In this document: piece after piece, positions 1 to 7,758 of the stretch | How positions within the stretch are numbered: position 1 is the stretch's first letter | Layout: each line of letters starts with the position of its first letter | Assembly: GCA_937990665.1 (NCBI GenBank) | Contig: CALKRF010000155.1 | Span: 1 to 64,000 of the forward strand | Direction: 5' to 3' | Source: an uncultured Atopobium sp. | Lineage (GTDB): Bacteria; Actinomycetota; Coriobacteriia; Coriobacteriales; Atopobiaceae | Length of the DNA stretch: 64,000 bases | Notes under the pieces: model-generated | What the model saw: the letters and a program-made list of their open reading frames with translations, nothing else | Database searches by the model: none | Told to the model about the DNA's origin: nothing | Program-made: the position numbers and the translations under genes

Positions 1-15
1 CCATACGCATAAAAA

Positions 16-49
16 GCCTCCCATTTCTTATGTCCAAGAAATGGGAGGC
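16..49. repeat. Palindromic repeat hairpin, copy 1 of 3
   Basis: A 14-bp perfect inverted repeat (GCCTCCCATTTCTT at 16-29 and its complement at 36-49) encloses the loop ATGTCC. The same hairpin recurs at 32978-33023 and 33393-33438. Read on the minus strand it follows the HAD gene and is followed by a T run (11-15), so it can act as the intrinsic terminator of that gene. The flank AGTTCATAT after the right arm is shared with the copy near 33020, which shows that the repeat is larger than the hairpin. The window edge prevents seeing whether a longer element lies to the left. Confidence 0.8.
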
Positions 50-112
50 AGTTCATATCTGCCGGCTTTTTCTTTACACGATATGTCATGTCTTGAGCAA
101 AACTCTGAGATG

Positions 113-1009
113 TTACTCCCCCAGTGCCCACGTAAGGAATCGCGAGAAACCCGCCTCATCGTTAGTCAAAGTGATATAGGTTGCAGCCTCAAAATCCTCA
201 CGACGAGCGTTAGCAACTGCTGTACCCATTCCGGCTGCGGAAAGCATTGCAACATCATTGAGCGAATCGCCAAAGGCAGCAGCGTTCTCTGTGGAGATAC
301 CAAGATAATTGCAGAGCCACTGAAGTGCGGCGCCCTTTGAGGTGCCGTCGGCCAAGATCTCCATTCCCATACTCATGGAAGCCGTGCCACTCAATCCTTT
401 TACCGAGGCAACAGCATCTGCTACAAGTGCCTGGTACTTCTCGCCTTCTGCAACAGACCAGTAGGAACCAAGTCGCTCAATGGTAGTTACACTGTCAATA
501 AACTCCTCAACGCTTTGGTCAAAGGGTGTACGCGAGCGCTGCATAAACGCCGCATGATCTGCGGGAATACCAAGCTGAGTAATCAGATTATGCCTTGAGC
601 GCTCCTGATAAACACCACCATCTGCAAAAATATCAAAAGTGACGGGATAATCCTTAAGCTTTTGATACAACTCAAGTGCTTGCTCCTTGGTAACGGTAGA
701 CTCGTGAAGTATCGTCTGAGTAGAAAGGTCTCTAATAATGGCACCATCGCAGGACACCACATACTTAGATGCAGGATGATTCACAACCTCTTTTGGCAGC
801 ACGTTAAAAGCTCGACCAGAACAAGGCACAAAAGGTATACCCAGCTCAGCCAAACGGTCCAGCATTGCCATGTTATTTTCATCAAGAGATTTATCGGTAT
901 GGAGAAATGTTTCATCCATATCGGAAAAGACAATTTCTACTTTCAGATTTGATGCGCCTTGATTGAGCCAAGACTGCTTCTGAGCAATGAGTTCTTCTGT
1001 TGTTGTCAA
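113..1009 (-). CDS. Cof-type HAD-IIB family hydrolase (sugar/cofactor phosphatase)
   Basis: Predicted cytosolic Mg2+-dependent phosphatase of the Cof subfamily of the haloacid dehalogenase superfamily; such enzymes dephosphorylate sugar phosphates, FMN or other small phosphoesters, and the substrate cannot be told from sequence. Motif I is FSDMDETFL near residue 30, the C2 cap occupies roughly residues 90-200, and motif IV is AAFGDSLNDVAML near residue 245, giving the normal family length (298 aa). The start appears to be TTG at 1009, preceded by AGGAAAAG; no ATG lies early enough to keep motif I inside the fold. It is a single gene between the repeat hairpin and the nuclease gene. Confidence 0.85.
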   Translation of the reverse strand: MTTTEELIAQKQSWLNQGASNLKVEIVFSDMDETFLHTDKSLDENNMAMLDRLAELGIPFVPCSGRAFNVLPKEVVNHPASKYVVSCDGAIIRDLSTQTILHESTVTKEQALELYQKLKDYPVTFDIFADGGVYQERSRHNLITQLGIPADHAAFMQRSRTPFDQSVEEFIDSVTTIERLGSYWSVAEGEKYQALVADAVASVKGLSGTASMSMGMEILADGTSKGAALQWLCNYLGISTENAAAFGDSLNDVAMLSAAGMGTAVANARREDFEAATYITLTNDEAGFSRFLTWALGE

Positions 1010-1042
1010 CTTTACTTTTCCTGTTCTTACTATAACCGAATG

Positions 1043-2683
1043 CTATTTATCTAATTGGTCCTTTTCAACACCCAAAGTGATATTAAACTCTCCATAGCCA
1101 TACTGTTTAAGTAATGCCAAAAGATTCTGGCCATCAATCAATTGAATGGGTTTATCTTTAACAAAATCCCTAGAATCAGCGCCAAAATAACTTGTGGTAA
1201 CCAACAATCCCCTTGCAGCGTGTTCATTCATCATCGTGCCATATAAATCACGAACAGCAGACACACCTACTACGTTGTTGTATCTCTTAGCCTGAATGAC
1301 AAATTTTCCACCACGAATGGGATCTGGGTCAAAAGCGACTGCATCGACACCTTGATCTCTACTAGCCTGAGTTACTTTAACTTCTCCACCATCGCCTCCA
1401 AATATTTTTCCAAACAATTCACGCACAAGATATTCAAAATCTTGCCAATCCATAATCGCTAAATTTTGAGTTGGATCAAGTCCTTCAATTACATCTCTTG
1501 ATTCAATAAACCGCTTATCATCAGTATTCAGCTTTAAAATAGGTGTAACAGGAGTTAAAGAGGCAAGGGCGCCAGCATATAATCCTTTTAATGATTTTAT
1601 GCACTCTTTTGGGTCAACTTGACGATAGTTAATTTCTCCACAGACTTCCGGTGACACCGAAAGAGATAGCACACATGAAGTGAACTCATGTCCATTCTTT
1701 TTTTCAATGCCGTTAACATAAGTATTAACGACAAATAAATCGATATCATGAGCCTCTCTATATCCCTTTGAAGCAACATCCAAAACAGCTAGTGAAATTT
1801 GAAAAACATACAGTTCATATAAATGATCTAACTCAGTTGTTTTAAGTGCAACTTCTTTAATTTCCTTTGTTGATGCAACAAATTTATGAGCGGCATACAA
1901 ATTCATTTGATCTGGCGCAATCAGTGAAATATTAAATTCCACCACTTTTTCAATACCTGATGTCGCAACAGATATTTCTGGACATAGTCCAAAATTTTTA
2001 CTCGATATTTTTTGAATCAGAAACTTAATAATTCTCTCATAATAAAATCGAACAAGGTGTGGATTGTCTTTGACACTAGAACTAGCCTCAGCCACTAATG
2101 AGTTATTAAAATTCAATTGTGCTGTTTCAAACTCAGTCTTTTCATTTGTATATTTTTCTAATTGGTCAGCCCTGCTAGCTGCTTCCATTTCATTGAAATA
2201 CTTAAGTTGCTCTTCATATGCTTCAAATCTGCTCTGTACTTTAGATGCCCATTCATCATGAGCACGTTTATATTCTTCGTATGCTTTCTGTTCAGCGTCC
2301 TTTCTTAATTGATATAAAAATACATGCTCAAATTTTGGCTCGTTTTGAGAGTCGTCAGATGGCTGAGTTGGTGGTATACCCGCAGAAACATACTTAAAGT
2401 CGGGGAAATTTCTTGTATCTTTAAGCTCATTCCACTTTCTACGGACATTAATGGTATCCGCTAATGCCAAAATAGATTGAACAAAAGAAATCCGGTCTTG
2501 ATCTTTTTTCGTAAGATTCTCAGCCGTTTCTTTCAATCTTTTTTTCTGTTCTTCTTCTTTCCATTTAGCTAATTGTTCTTTTATTTTACAATCAAGTTCC
2601 ACAGCAGAATGTGCCTTGATTGTTTTCATTTTTCCAATGTAATTATTAGAAATTGTTTTCTCGTAAGTATATCTTGATGCCAT
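1043..2683 (-). CDS. Mrr-type restriction endonuclease with coiled-coil N-terminus
   Basis: The C-terminal ~120 residues form an Mrr_cat (restriction endonuclease-like) domain: DWQDFEYLVRELF, then GVDAV (D447) and FVIQAKRY (Q464, K466), matching the PD-(D/E)xK variant D-x(n)-Q-x-K used by Mrr nucleases. The first ~220 residues are rich in Lys/Glu and Gln and look like a long coiled coil, and the middle (about 220-400) I do not recognise. Mrr enzymes cut methylated foreign DNA; here no methylase or specificity subunit is adjacent, so a solitary modification-dependent defence nuclease is the likely role (inference). It is AT-rich relative to neighbours, suggesting acquisition by transfer. Terminator-like hairpins separate it from the ACT gene upstream. 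Confidence 0.75.
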   Translation of the reverse strand: MASRYTYEKTISNNYIGKMKTIKAHSAVELDCKIKEQLAKWKEEEQKKRLKETAENLTKKDQDRISFVQSILALADTINVRRKWNELKDTRNFPDFKYVSAGIPPTQPSDDSQNEPKFEHVFLYQLRKDAEQKAYEEYKRAHDEWASKVQSRFEAYEEQLKYFNEMEAASRADQLEKYTNEKTEFETAQLNFNNSLVAEASSSVKDNPHLVRFYYERIIKFLIQKISSKNFGLCPEISVATSGIEKVVEFNISLIAPDQMNLYAAHKFVASTKEIKEVALKTTELDHLYELYVFQISLAVLDVASKGYREAHDIDLFVVNTYVNGIEKKNGHEFTSCVLSLSVSPEVCGEINYRQVDPKECIKSLKGLYAGALASLTPVTPILKLNTDDKRFIESRDVIEGLDPTQNLAIMDWQDFEYLVRELFGKIFGGDGGEVKVTQASRDQGVDAVAFDPDPIRGGKFVIQAKRYNNVVGVSAVRDLYGTMMNEHAARGLLVTTSYFGADSRDFVKDKPIQLIDGQNLLALLKQYGYGEFNITLGVEKDQLDK

Positions 2684-2735
2684 GTTATCCAGCTTTCAAA
2701 TGAAGAAGTAAAAACAAAACCATCAAACCAATTTA

Positions 2736-2762
2736 GGCCTCTTGGACTAATCTCAAGAGGCC
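2736..2762 (-). terminator. Hairpin between ACT-domain gene and nuclease gene
   Basis: GGCCTCTTG (2736-2744) and its exact complement (2754-2762) can form a 9-bp GC-rich stem just downstream of the minus-strand ACT-domain gene. The following T content on the minus strand is modest (CTAAATTGGTTTG), so it is a probable rather than certain intrinsic terminator. Confidence 0.6.
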
Positions 2763-2783
2763 ATTAAAATAGAAAACGCTTAT

Positions 2784-3071
2784 TTAAGGACGATACATAA
2801 ACGTGAAGACCTCTTCACGCTGCATGTTTACCTGTACACCAAGCTTTTCTGAAACAGCATCAAGACGCTCTTTGAGACTCAAGAAAGACTCGGCATCTTG
2901 AAGTTCGATCAACATGGTCATGGTAAAAATACCAGACAAAATGGTCTGAGCAATATCTAAGATGTTGGCATTTGACTCGGCCAAAGTGGTAGAAATTGCT
3001 GCAACAATTCCTGGAGCATCGCTGCCCAAAACAGTAACAACAGCACGATTTGCAGATGTTTCTGAAGTCAT
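2784..3071 (-). CDS. ACT domain-containing protein, UPF0237 family
   Basis: A 95-residue single ACT domain protein: the N-terminal strand and loop VVTVLGSDAPGIVAAIS carries the D-x-PG(I) ligand-binding signature of ACT domains, and the C-terminus FTFMYRP is typical of the UPF0237 group. ACT domains bind amino acids or related small molecules and regulate metabolism. In many Firmicutes and actinobacteria this gene is paired with a DUF711/PFL-family gene; that partner is not adjacent here. Full family length. It is flanked by hairpins on both sides and is probably monocistronic. Confidence 0.85.
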   Translation of the reverse strand: MTSETSANRAVVTVLGSDAPGIVAAISTTLAESNANILDIAQTILSGIFTMTMLIELQDAESFLSLKERLDAVSEKLGVQVNMQREEVFTFMYRP

Positions 3072-3195
3072 AATTTCCTATCTCTTGAACGGATGGGTTA
3101 ATTGTAGCAGTTTAATTTCTGTATTGTTTATATGCCCGTTAAGCGCTGTTTTAGGTTGTAGTCTGCCACTTTTTCATTTGGCGAGAAAATAAATA

Positions 3196-3213
3196 AGCCA
3201 CCCGGAGGTGGCT
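3196..3213 (-). terminator. Intrinsic terminator after small hypothetical gene
   Basis: AGCCACC (3196-3202), a four-base loop and GGTGGCT (3207-3213) make a perfect 7-bp stem. On the minus strand it is followed by TATTTATTTTC, fitting a Rho-independent terminator for the operon ending at 3237. Confidence 0.75.
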
Positions 3214-3236
3214 CGTGAAAAGCTGGTTGGTGAAGG

Positions 3237-3464
3237 TTAACCCCAAGCAATAAAGCCTGAGTCATCAAATTCGCCTCTACGCTCAAACCAATGAAAAAGT
3301 TTTGCCGCGTAGTATGCGCCTGGATCTTCTTTAGATGGAGTGTAATCAATCATTTTAAGGTCAGAGTTAAAACGAACTATGCCAGGATTCTCTCGGTCTC
3401 CATCTGGATAATATTGATATGTTGCAACGCCATCAATTATTCCGAGAAGTTCAAACTCAAGCAT
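3237..3464 (-). CDS. Small hypothetical protein (75 aa)
   Basis: I do not recognise a family. The protein is acidic and aromatic-rich (LLGIIDGVATYQYYPDGD near the start, KLFHWFERRGEFDDSGF near the end), with no signal peptide or membrane segment. The reading frame is supported by an AAAGGAGGT ribosome binding site seven bases or so before the ATG and by a terminator directly downstream. It follows the CarD-like gene by about 60 bases on the same strand and may be co-transcribed with it. Confidence 0.65.
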   Translation of the reverse strand: MLEFELLGIIDGVATYQYYPDGDRENPGIVRFNSDLKMIDYTPSKEDPGAYYAAKLFHWFERRGEFDDSGFIAWG

Positions 3465-3525
3465 TATTGACTACCTCCTTTCTTGCGTTTCTTAAGCTCC
3501 ATAACCATACTCTCGTAATTGTACT

Positions 3526-4026
3526 CTATGCCTTTCCAATTTCTACGCCATAGCGTGAGCTAAAGACCTTTTGAATCTCGTCAACGGTACAATTTAGCGC
3601 TGTAATAAGCTCGTACAAGCCACGATTACTAGCCATCTTAAATATTCTCTCGTGAGAAACGGGTGGTTTCTTGTTGAGTGAACGTGCGTTATTAATGCGA
3701 GCTCTAAACGTTTTAGCAATACTGAAGGAGTCTTTACAAGAACCTTCTCTAATCACGCGCCTAAAGTGCGATTCTTCAAGCGATGCATTATGAATATGGA
3801 ACGTAATGAGCTCAATTTGAGGATAGGTATCAACAAGATTCATAGCCTCGTCATGCGTCATAAGATCACGAAGCCTGAACTCTTGATCAAGAGGAAATAC
3901 AATCTGAACAGGGTGTTTTTGTCCAATAGGAGACAAAATGTAGGCCGGAATAGGCTCCGAAACTACATTTTCAACAAGACATACGCCCTGACCCGGGTGA
4001 ACGCAAAACTCTCCAACAGCTCGCAT
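3526..4026 (-). CDS. CarD-like transcription factor (RNAP-interacting)
   Basis: The first ~60 residues match the CarD/TRCF RNA polymerase-interacting domain, starting with VGEFCVHPGQGVCLVENVV, the typical beta-barrel opening. The remaining ~100 residues are helical and basic (HFRRVIREG, SRYGVEIGKA at the end), as in the CarD C-terminal DNA-binding part. CarD proteins bind the RNAP beta subunit and stabilise open promoter complexes, in stress or rRNA control. At 166 aa it has the usual length. A GAGAGGAG ribosome binding site precedes the ATG. The C-terminal half is divergent, so promoter targets cannot be inferred. Confidence 0.8.
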   Translation of the reverse strand: MRAVGEFCVHPGQGVCLVENVVSEPIPAYILSPIGQKHPVQIVFPLDQEFRLRDLMTHDEAMNLVDTYPQIELITFHIHNASLEESHFRRVIREGSCKDSFSIAKTFRARINNARSLNKKPPVSHERIFKMASNRGLYELITALNCTVDEIQKVFSSRYGVEIGKA

Positions 4027-4080
4027 AACACCACTCCTCTCGGATACCGATAGTATATCATGAGAGGCTCGTTATACGCT

Positions 4081-4116
4081 AATGACCTGCAACTTTATAA
4101 AGCGCTGCAGGTCATT
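4081..4116 (-). terminator. Terminator-like hairpin after cyclophilin gene
   Basis: AATGACCTGCA (4081-4091) and TGCAGGTCATT (4106-4116) are perfect 11-bp complements with a 14-base loop, between the end of the cyclophilin gene and the CarD-like gene. There is no clear T run on the minus strand, so transcription may end here inefficiently. Confidence 0.55.
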
Positions 4117-4147
4117 CGATAACATAACAATATTTTATATAAGGAAT

Positions 4148-4873
4148 CTAATCAATCATCGTGATGGACTCAATGACTGGCTGCTCTGAAGCAGGAATTG
4201 TTCCGTTTGAATCGGTGGGTTTAACACCTTTACAAATTGCGTCAACAACATCCATTCCACTTGTTACCGTGCCAAATGCAGCGTAGTTTCCATTCAGAGT
4301 TGAGTTGTCTGCCTGCATGATAAAGAACTGTGAGCTTGCCGAGTTTGGATCTTGAGCGCGTGCCATGGAAATAGTTCCACGTGTATGTGAGATGTTATTC
4401 TCGACACCGTTTTTGGTGAACTCGCCCTTAATTTTGTTCTCGGATCCGCCCGAGCCATTGCCCTTAGGATCTCCACCCTGAATCATGAAGCCGTCAATAA
4501 TGCGATGGAACGTAAGGCCGTTATAGAAACCTGATTCAGCAAGATGAGCAAAGTTGGAGACCGTAATAGGTGCAACATTTGCGTTAAGAGTTGCCTCGAT
4601 AGTGCCGTAATCCTTTACCACAATGCGCACGTGGTGGATGCCTTTTGCATAAGGGTCATCTGCTGCTACGGAATCAATGTAGCCCTTGTTTTGTGAGCCC
4701 TGAGACTGCGTCTGCTGCGTCTGCTGCGACTGCGATTGCTGAGACTGCGATTGAGAACTTCCTTGAGGTTGAGACTTATCAGCGCCTCTAAATAGAGAGA
4801 AGCATATTGCTCCTACCGCAAGCACAACGATGACAATAACACCGTACAGTCGGCGATTCTTTGTTTGAAACAC
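4148..4873 (-). CDS. Membrane-anchored cyclophilin-type peptidyl-prolyl isomerase
   Basis: Catalyses cis-trans isomerisation of prolyl bonds, here probably outside the membrane to help fold exported proteins. Residues 10-30 form one hydrophobic anchor (VIVIVVLAVGAICFSLF), followed by a low-complexity Ser/Gln linker (about 34-62) and a full cyclophilin domain (about 80-241). Recognisable core motifs are GFYNGLTFHRIIDGFMIQGG, SMARAQDPNSASSQFFI and YAAFGTVTSGMDVV. The start is GTG at 4873 behind GGAGG. It sits 15 bases after the lipoprotein gene stop on the same strand, so the two exported proteins are likely an operon. Confidence 0.93.
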   Translation of the reverse strand: MFQTKNRRLYGVIVIVVLAVGAICFSLFRGADKSQPQGSSQSQSQQSQSQQTQQTQSQGSQNKGYIDSVAADDPYAKGIHHVRIVVKDYGTIEATLNANVAPITVSNFAHLAESGFYNGLTFHRIIDGFMIQGGDPKGNGSGGSENKIKGEFTKNGVENNISHTRGTISMARAQDPNSASSQFFIMQADNSTLNGNYAAFGTVTSGMDVVDAICKGVKPTDSNGTIPASEQPVIESITMID

Positions 4874-4888
4874 GCTGTATCCTCCCCT

Positions 4889-6712
4889 TTAAGCGGATGC
4901 GCTCGAGACAATCCAAGACACCAGATTGGCGGTTGCATTGCCTGTTCTCTCGGCAAGAACGTGACCCTTATCCCAAACAAGCGTGTAATCAACATTGCTC
5001 ACGCCCGAGAAATGCTTTAGAGACAAGCCCAGGTTGAACGAAGTGCAGATTGAGGTATCGGTATTCTGGGCACCCTCATTAATGCGCCAATAAGGAGCAA
5101 CCGATGCTGACTGATAACCCTTGTAAGATGCGCTGGTAAAGTACAGAGGATTAAACATATCCACACGAGTTGGAATGTCATTCTCCAGCGTGTCAGCCTT
5201 ATTCAGATCAGAGGACCAGTCATTGGCGTAGCTGGACTTCCAATCGGTAAGCTTCATGTACGTATCAAGGTTCTTTTTGATGAGGTCAGCTGTCTGCTCA
5301 TCAAAATGCAAGGTACTTTGCTCACCAACGCCAAATAGCTGATTTGCACGAGTGCTTCTATCAGGTGCATCAAAAGCTCCAACAGGAAGTGAAGCACCTC
5401 TCAGAGCGCGCGAGAAGCCCCTCAAGTTCTCAAGTTCAACGCTCTGACGGCGAAGGTTATATACAACCCAAATAGACTCAGAGTTCAGAGAGCCAAAATA
5501 GTGCTCAGCAGTATCGTAAATAGTAGATTGAACCTGCTGTGTAGCAGGAGTTGCGTTGTCTGTACCACGAACTGTTGCCAGATTTGGATCGCCTGGGAAC
5601 GTAGGCTCTTCCAGACGCTGAGGCGTAGAGGTGTAAGGGAATGCGTTGTCCTTAACAAAGTTATTTGCAGAGGTCTTAAGCTCATTGAGAAGAAGGTCTG
5701 CATATGATCCAGCGGTATAGACACCAGAGTTAGTCTCATCAAGACCAACCTTGCTGTCATTGCTGTCGAGAAGATCCATGTTGTTGACAAAAGAAGCATA
5801 TGCGCCAGCAAGATCTTGTGAGAGAGGCTGGGTCCAAACACCTTCAGCACGGGAGTCTGTTGCGTCTGCATACTGTCCAGCTGACCATTCGTATGCTGCA
5901 TCTGCAAGATCGTACGATGTCGCGGGACACCATGAAGCGCTGCCGTAAATAGAGTCTGAGATCTGCTCGCCCTTCTCGCTATGTGTAGCAGCGCCAACCG
6001 CCTTAAGGTATGGCGTATACAGTGGAGAATCTCCCGAGGTTCCTAGCACTGCGCTAAGACCGCCGCCGGCCGCAAAGCCAAACACAAAAATCTTTGATGT
6101 ATTGCAAGGAAGCAGCTCATGGTTGTAGCGCAAGTACCTGATAGCAGCCTTGAGGTCCACTGCCGGCCAAGGCGATCCACCTGCGTAAAGCTCGTCCGAG
6201 CCCGTGGTTGAATCGTAGCCCGCACTTCTGCCGCGGAAACCTGCGTATACGTACACACAACCAGCCTCAAGGTACGGTGCAAGGCCTTCGTATGAGTAAC
6301 TTGTAGGAGCGCTCTGAGGGGCAAGCGTTGCTGTGTTAATAGGCATGACGATTGGCGCGGTACTTGCGGTAAAGCTACCTACAACGGCCTTCTCGCTGAC
6401 TTCGCACTCGTACGTAGAGCCTTTCTTGGTTCCCGAGAAATACTTACCAGGAACAAAAACCGAGAGAGTGTTTACCGACTTGCTTGCAGGCTTAGTGCAG
6501 TACTGAATGCCCAGCTGATAGTAGCAGTCGTTATCCTCGTCATAGCTCCACTGGGTCATGTCCAGCTTGAGTGACTTGAACTCTTCAAGGTCCACGTTAG
6601 ATGCAGGCTGATTCGTATCATCAGATGTCCTTGCTTGCGGAGTACATGCGGCCAAGGTACCCGCAGCTCCCAAAGCAGAAAGAGACAAGAATTCTTTTCT
6701 CGTAAAGGCCAT
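4889..6712 (-). CDS. Tannase-like alpha/beta-hydrolase lipoprotein lacking the catalytic Ser
   Basis: Predicted surface lipoprotein: N-terminal signal with a lipobox LAAC (Cys23). The body resembles bacterial tannase-like alpha/beta hydrolases: GFRGRSAGYDS near 158, VFGFAAGGGLSAVLGTSGD near 210, YWRINEGAQNTDTSICTSF near 545 and VWDKGHVLAER near 580. In active members the nucleophile elbow is G-x-S-x-G(G); here the corresponding codon at 6071-6073 is GCG, giving Ala214, while the candidate Asp552 and His584 are retained. I therefore infer a non-catalytic or altered function such as ligand binding, unless another Ser serves. At 607 aa it matches the long lipoprotein subgroup. A GAGGGG site precedes the ATG. 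Confidence 0.7.
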   Translation of the reverse strand: MAFTRKEFLSLSALGAAGTLAACTPQARTSDDTNQPASNVDLEEFKSLKLDMTQWSYDEDNDCYYQLGIQYCTKPASKSVNTLSVFVPGKYFSGTKKGSTYECEVSEKAVVGSFTASTAPIVMPINTATLAPQSAPTSYSYEGLAPYLEAGCVYVYAGFRGRSAGYDSTTGSDELYAGGSPWPAVDLKAAIRYLRYNHELLPCNTSKIFVFGFAAGGGLSAVLGTSGDSPLYTPYLKAVGAATHSEKGEQISDSIYGSASWCPATSYDLADAAYEWSAGQYADATDSRAEGVWTQPLSQDLAGAYASFVNNMDLLDSNDSKVGLDETNSGVYTAGSYADLLLNELKTSANNFVKDNAFPYTSTPQRLEEPTFPGDPNLATVRGTDNATPATQQVQSTIYDTAEHYFGSLNSESIWVVYNLRRQSVELENLRGFSRALRGASLPVGAFDAPDRSTRANQLFGVGEQSTLHFDEQTADLIKKNLDTYMKLTDWKSSYANDWSSDLNKADTLENDIPTRVDMFNPLYFTSASYKGYQSASVAPYWRINEGAQNTDTSICTSFNLGLSLKHFSGVSNVDYTLVWDKGHVLAERTGNATANLVSWIVSSASA

Positions 6713-6841
6713 AATTTCCCCTCGAATAGTTTATTCAGTGGAGGCAGCAACGACCGCTGACCTAGTTCAAGCTAGACAATCTATTGTACCAATTTGCAAA
6801 CGTGTATGCTTAAGAGCAAGCGTTTAGAGAAACGAGTTAGC

Positions 6842-7111
6842 ATGTCAAAAATCGTCAACTTTTTTGACCTCATTCATCTTAATAAAAGGCTTGAACAACA
6901 GGGTCTTCGAAGCAAAGTCCACCTGCGCGATGCATGCGGCAAGCAGTCTCTGTGGATAGAGCTCCCCTCTAGCGAGAAACCCGATGAGCGCGAGAAAATC
7001 GACGGTCAAGAGCTTGAAAAAACAAAGGAGCAAATTGAGGCATTCTTTGCAATAAAGGGTATGACCGTTGAATTTGACCTCACCGGCGGAAAAAATTTCT
7101 GGATTGTATAA
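6842..7111 (+). CDS. Small RDAC-motif protein of unknown function
   Basis: A 89-residue soluble protein with the motif RDACGKQSLWIEL near residue 29, the signature for which an actinobacterial 'RDAC family' is named; no biochemical role is known to me. The middle is Lys/Glu-rich and likely helical (GQELEKTKEQIEAFFAIKG), and the end is a short beta segment (VEFDLTGGKNFWIV). I chose the ATG at 6842 because similarity begins there; in-frame ATGs at 6794 and 6806 would add 12-16 basic residues and have no better ribosome binding site. It is divergent from the lipoprotein gene and immediately upstream of tRNA-Phe. Confidence 0.65.
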   Translation: MSKIVNFFDLIHLNKRLEQQGLRSKVHLRDACGKQSLWIELPSSEKPDEREKIDGQELEKTKEQIEAFFAIKGMTVEFDLTGGKNFWIV

Positions 7112-7172
7112 ATTGCCCGCTTGACGAAGCGCTTGAGTCTGTTATAGTAAATAAGCTTTTCGAAGCACCAAT

Positions 7173-7248
7173 GGCTGGGTAGCTCAGTTGGTAGAGCAGG
7201 GGACTGAAAATCCCCGTGTCAGGGGTTCGATTCCCTTCCCCGCCACCA
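7173..7248 (+). tRNA. tRNA-Phe (GAA)
   Basis: A 76-nt cloverleaf with encoded CCA end. The D arm contains AGCTCAGTTGGTAGAGC, the anticodon stem GGGGA/TCCCC encloses the loop CTGAAAA with anticodon GAA (7206-7208), and the T loop is TTCGATT. The acceptor stem pairs GGC.GGG with CCC.GCC but positions 4 and 69 would be a U-C mismatch. The discriminator A73 matches the UGGU of the T-box upstream of pheS in this same window. A strong terminator follows. Confidence 0.97.
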
Positions 7249-7258
7249 CGACTTGAAT

Positions 7259-7290
7259 CGGCTCAGAGAGAAATCTCTGGGCCGTTTTCT
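7259..7290 (+). terminator. Intrinsic terminator of tRNA-Phe
   Basis: CGGCTCAGAGA (7259-7269) pairs with TCTCTGGGCCG (7274-7284) through 11 bp with one G-U, closed by a GAAA tetraloop and followed by TTTTCTTTT. It is a textbook Rho-independent terminator directly after the tRNA. Confidence 0.92.
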
Positions 7291-7388
7291 TTTATCTTTT
7301 GATGTTGACGTGTCAAATAGAAAAAAGGCGCCTCTTTTAAGAAGTGCATCTTTCACAGGATTCTTGCATTAAAAAATTGAACTAAAAA

Positions 7389-7616
7389 CTATCGATACGT
7401 ACGCAAAGCTTCGATGAGTTCGAAGGCATCAATACCTAAAGCTTCGGCAAAAGAAAAGACTTCTCCGAGCTTAACGCCACGCTCACCTGATTCAACCTTT
7501 GATATGAATGCTTGATCTCCAGCAAGGTGCTCAGCAACCGCCTCTTGAGTAAGACGTTGCTTCTTTCGCAAATCGCGAAGGCACTGGCCCACTAATCTGT
7601 TAGATATCTGCTCCAT
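7389..7616 (-). CDS. XRE-family helix-turn-helix regulator
   Basis: A 75-residue protein that is almost entirely one Cro/C1-type HTH: LRDLRKKQRLTQEAVAEHL (helices 1-2), FISKVESGERGV (recognition helix and turn) and LGEVFSFAEALGIDAFELIE (helices 4-5). It would bind DNA as a dimer; there is no separate sensor domain. It lies alone between the tRNA and the DUF2207 gene, so the target is not evident from context; autoregulation is common in this family. Confidence 0.88.
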   Translation of the reverse strand: MEQISNRLVGQCLRDLRKKQRLTQEAVAEHLAGDQAFISKVESGERGVKLGEVFSFAEALGIDAFELIEALRTYR

Positions 7617-7663
7617 AAGTGCAGCGTAAAACTATCAACTCAAATATGCCAAAATCGAATATT

Positions 7664-7706
7664 TTCTAAAAAAGAAATTCTCCCCGGTTAGTTCACGGGG
7701 AGAATT
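7664..7706 (-). terminator. Intrinsic terminator after the DUF2207 gene
   Basis: AATTCTCCCCG (7676-7686) and CGGGGAGAATT (7696-7706) form a perfect 11-bp stem with a 9-base loop. On the minus strand the stem is followed by TCTTTTTTAG, so it terminates transcription of the gene ending at 7759. Confidence 0.88.
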
Positions 7707-7758
7707 AAGACCTTTAAACGTTGCTTCTTGCAGTGTTTATTGAAGCGTTTATATGGCG

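Noticed and set aside
41..340. 99-codon plus-strand frame opposite the HAD gene
   Set aside because: Begins inside the palindromic repeat and overlaps the conserved C-terminus of the HAD protein.
1043..2683. A complete restriction-modification system
   Set aside because: No methyltransferase or specificity gene within the window; only the nuclease is supported.
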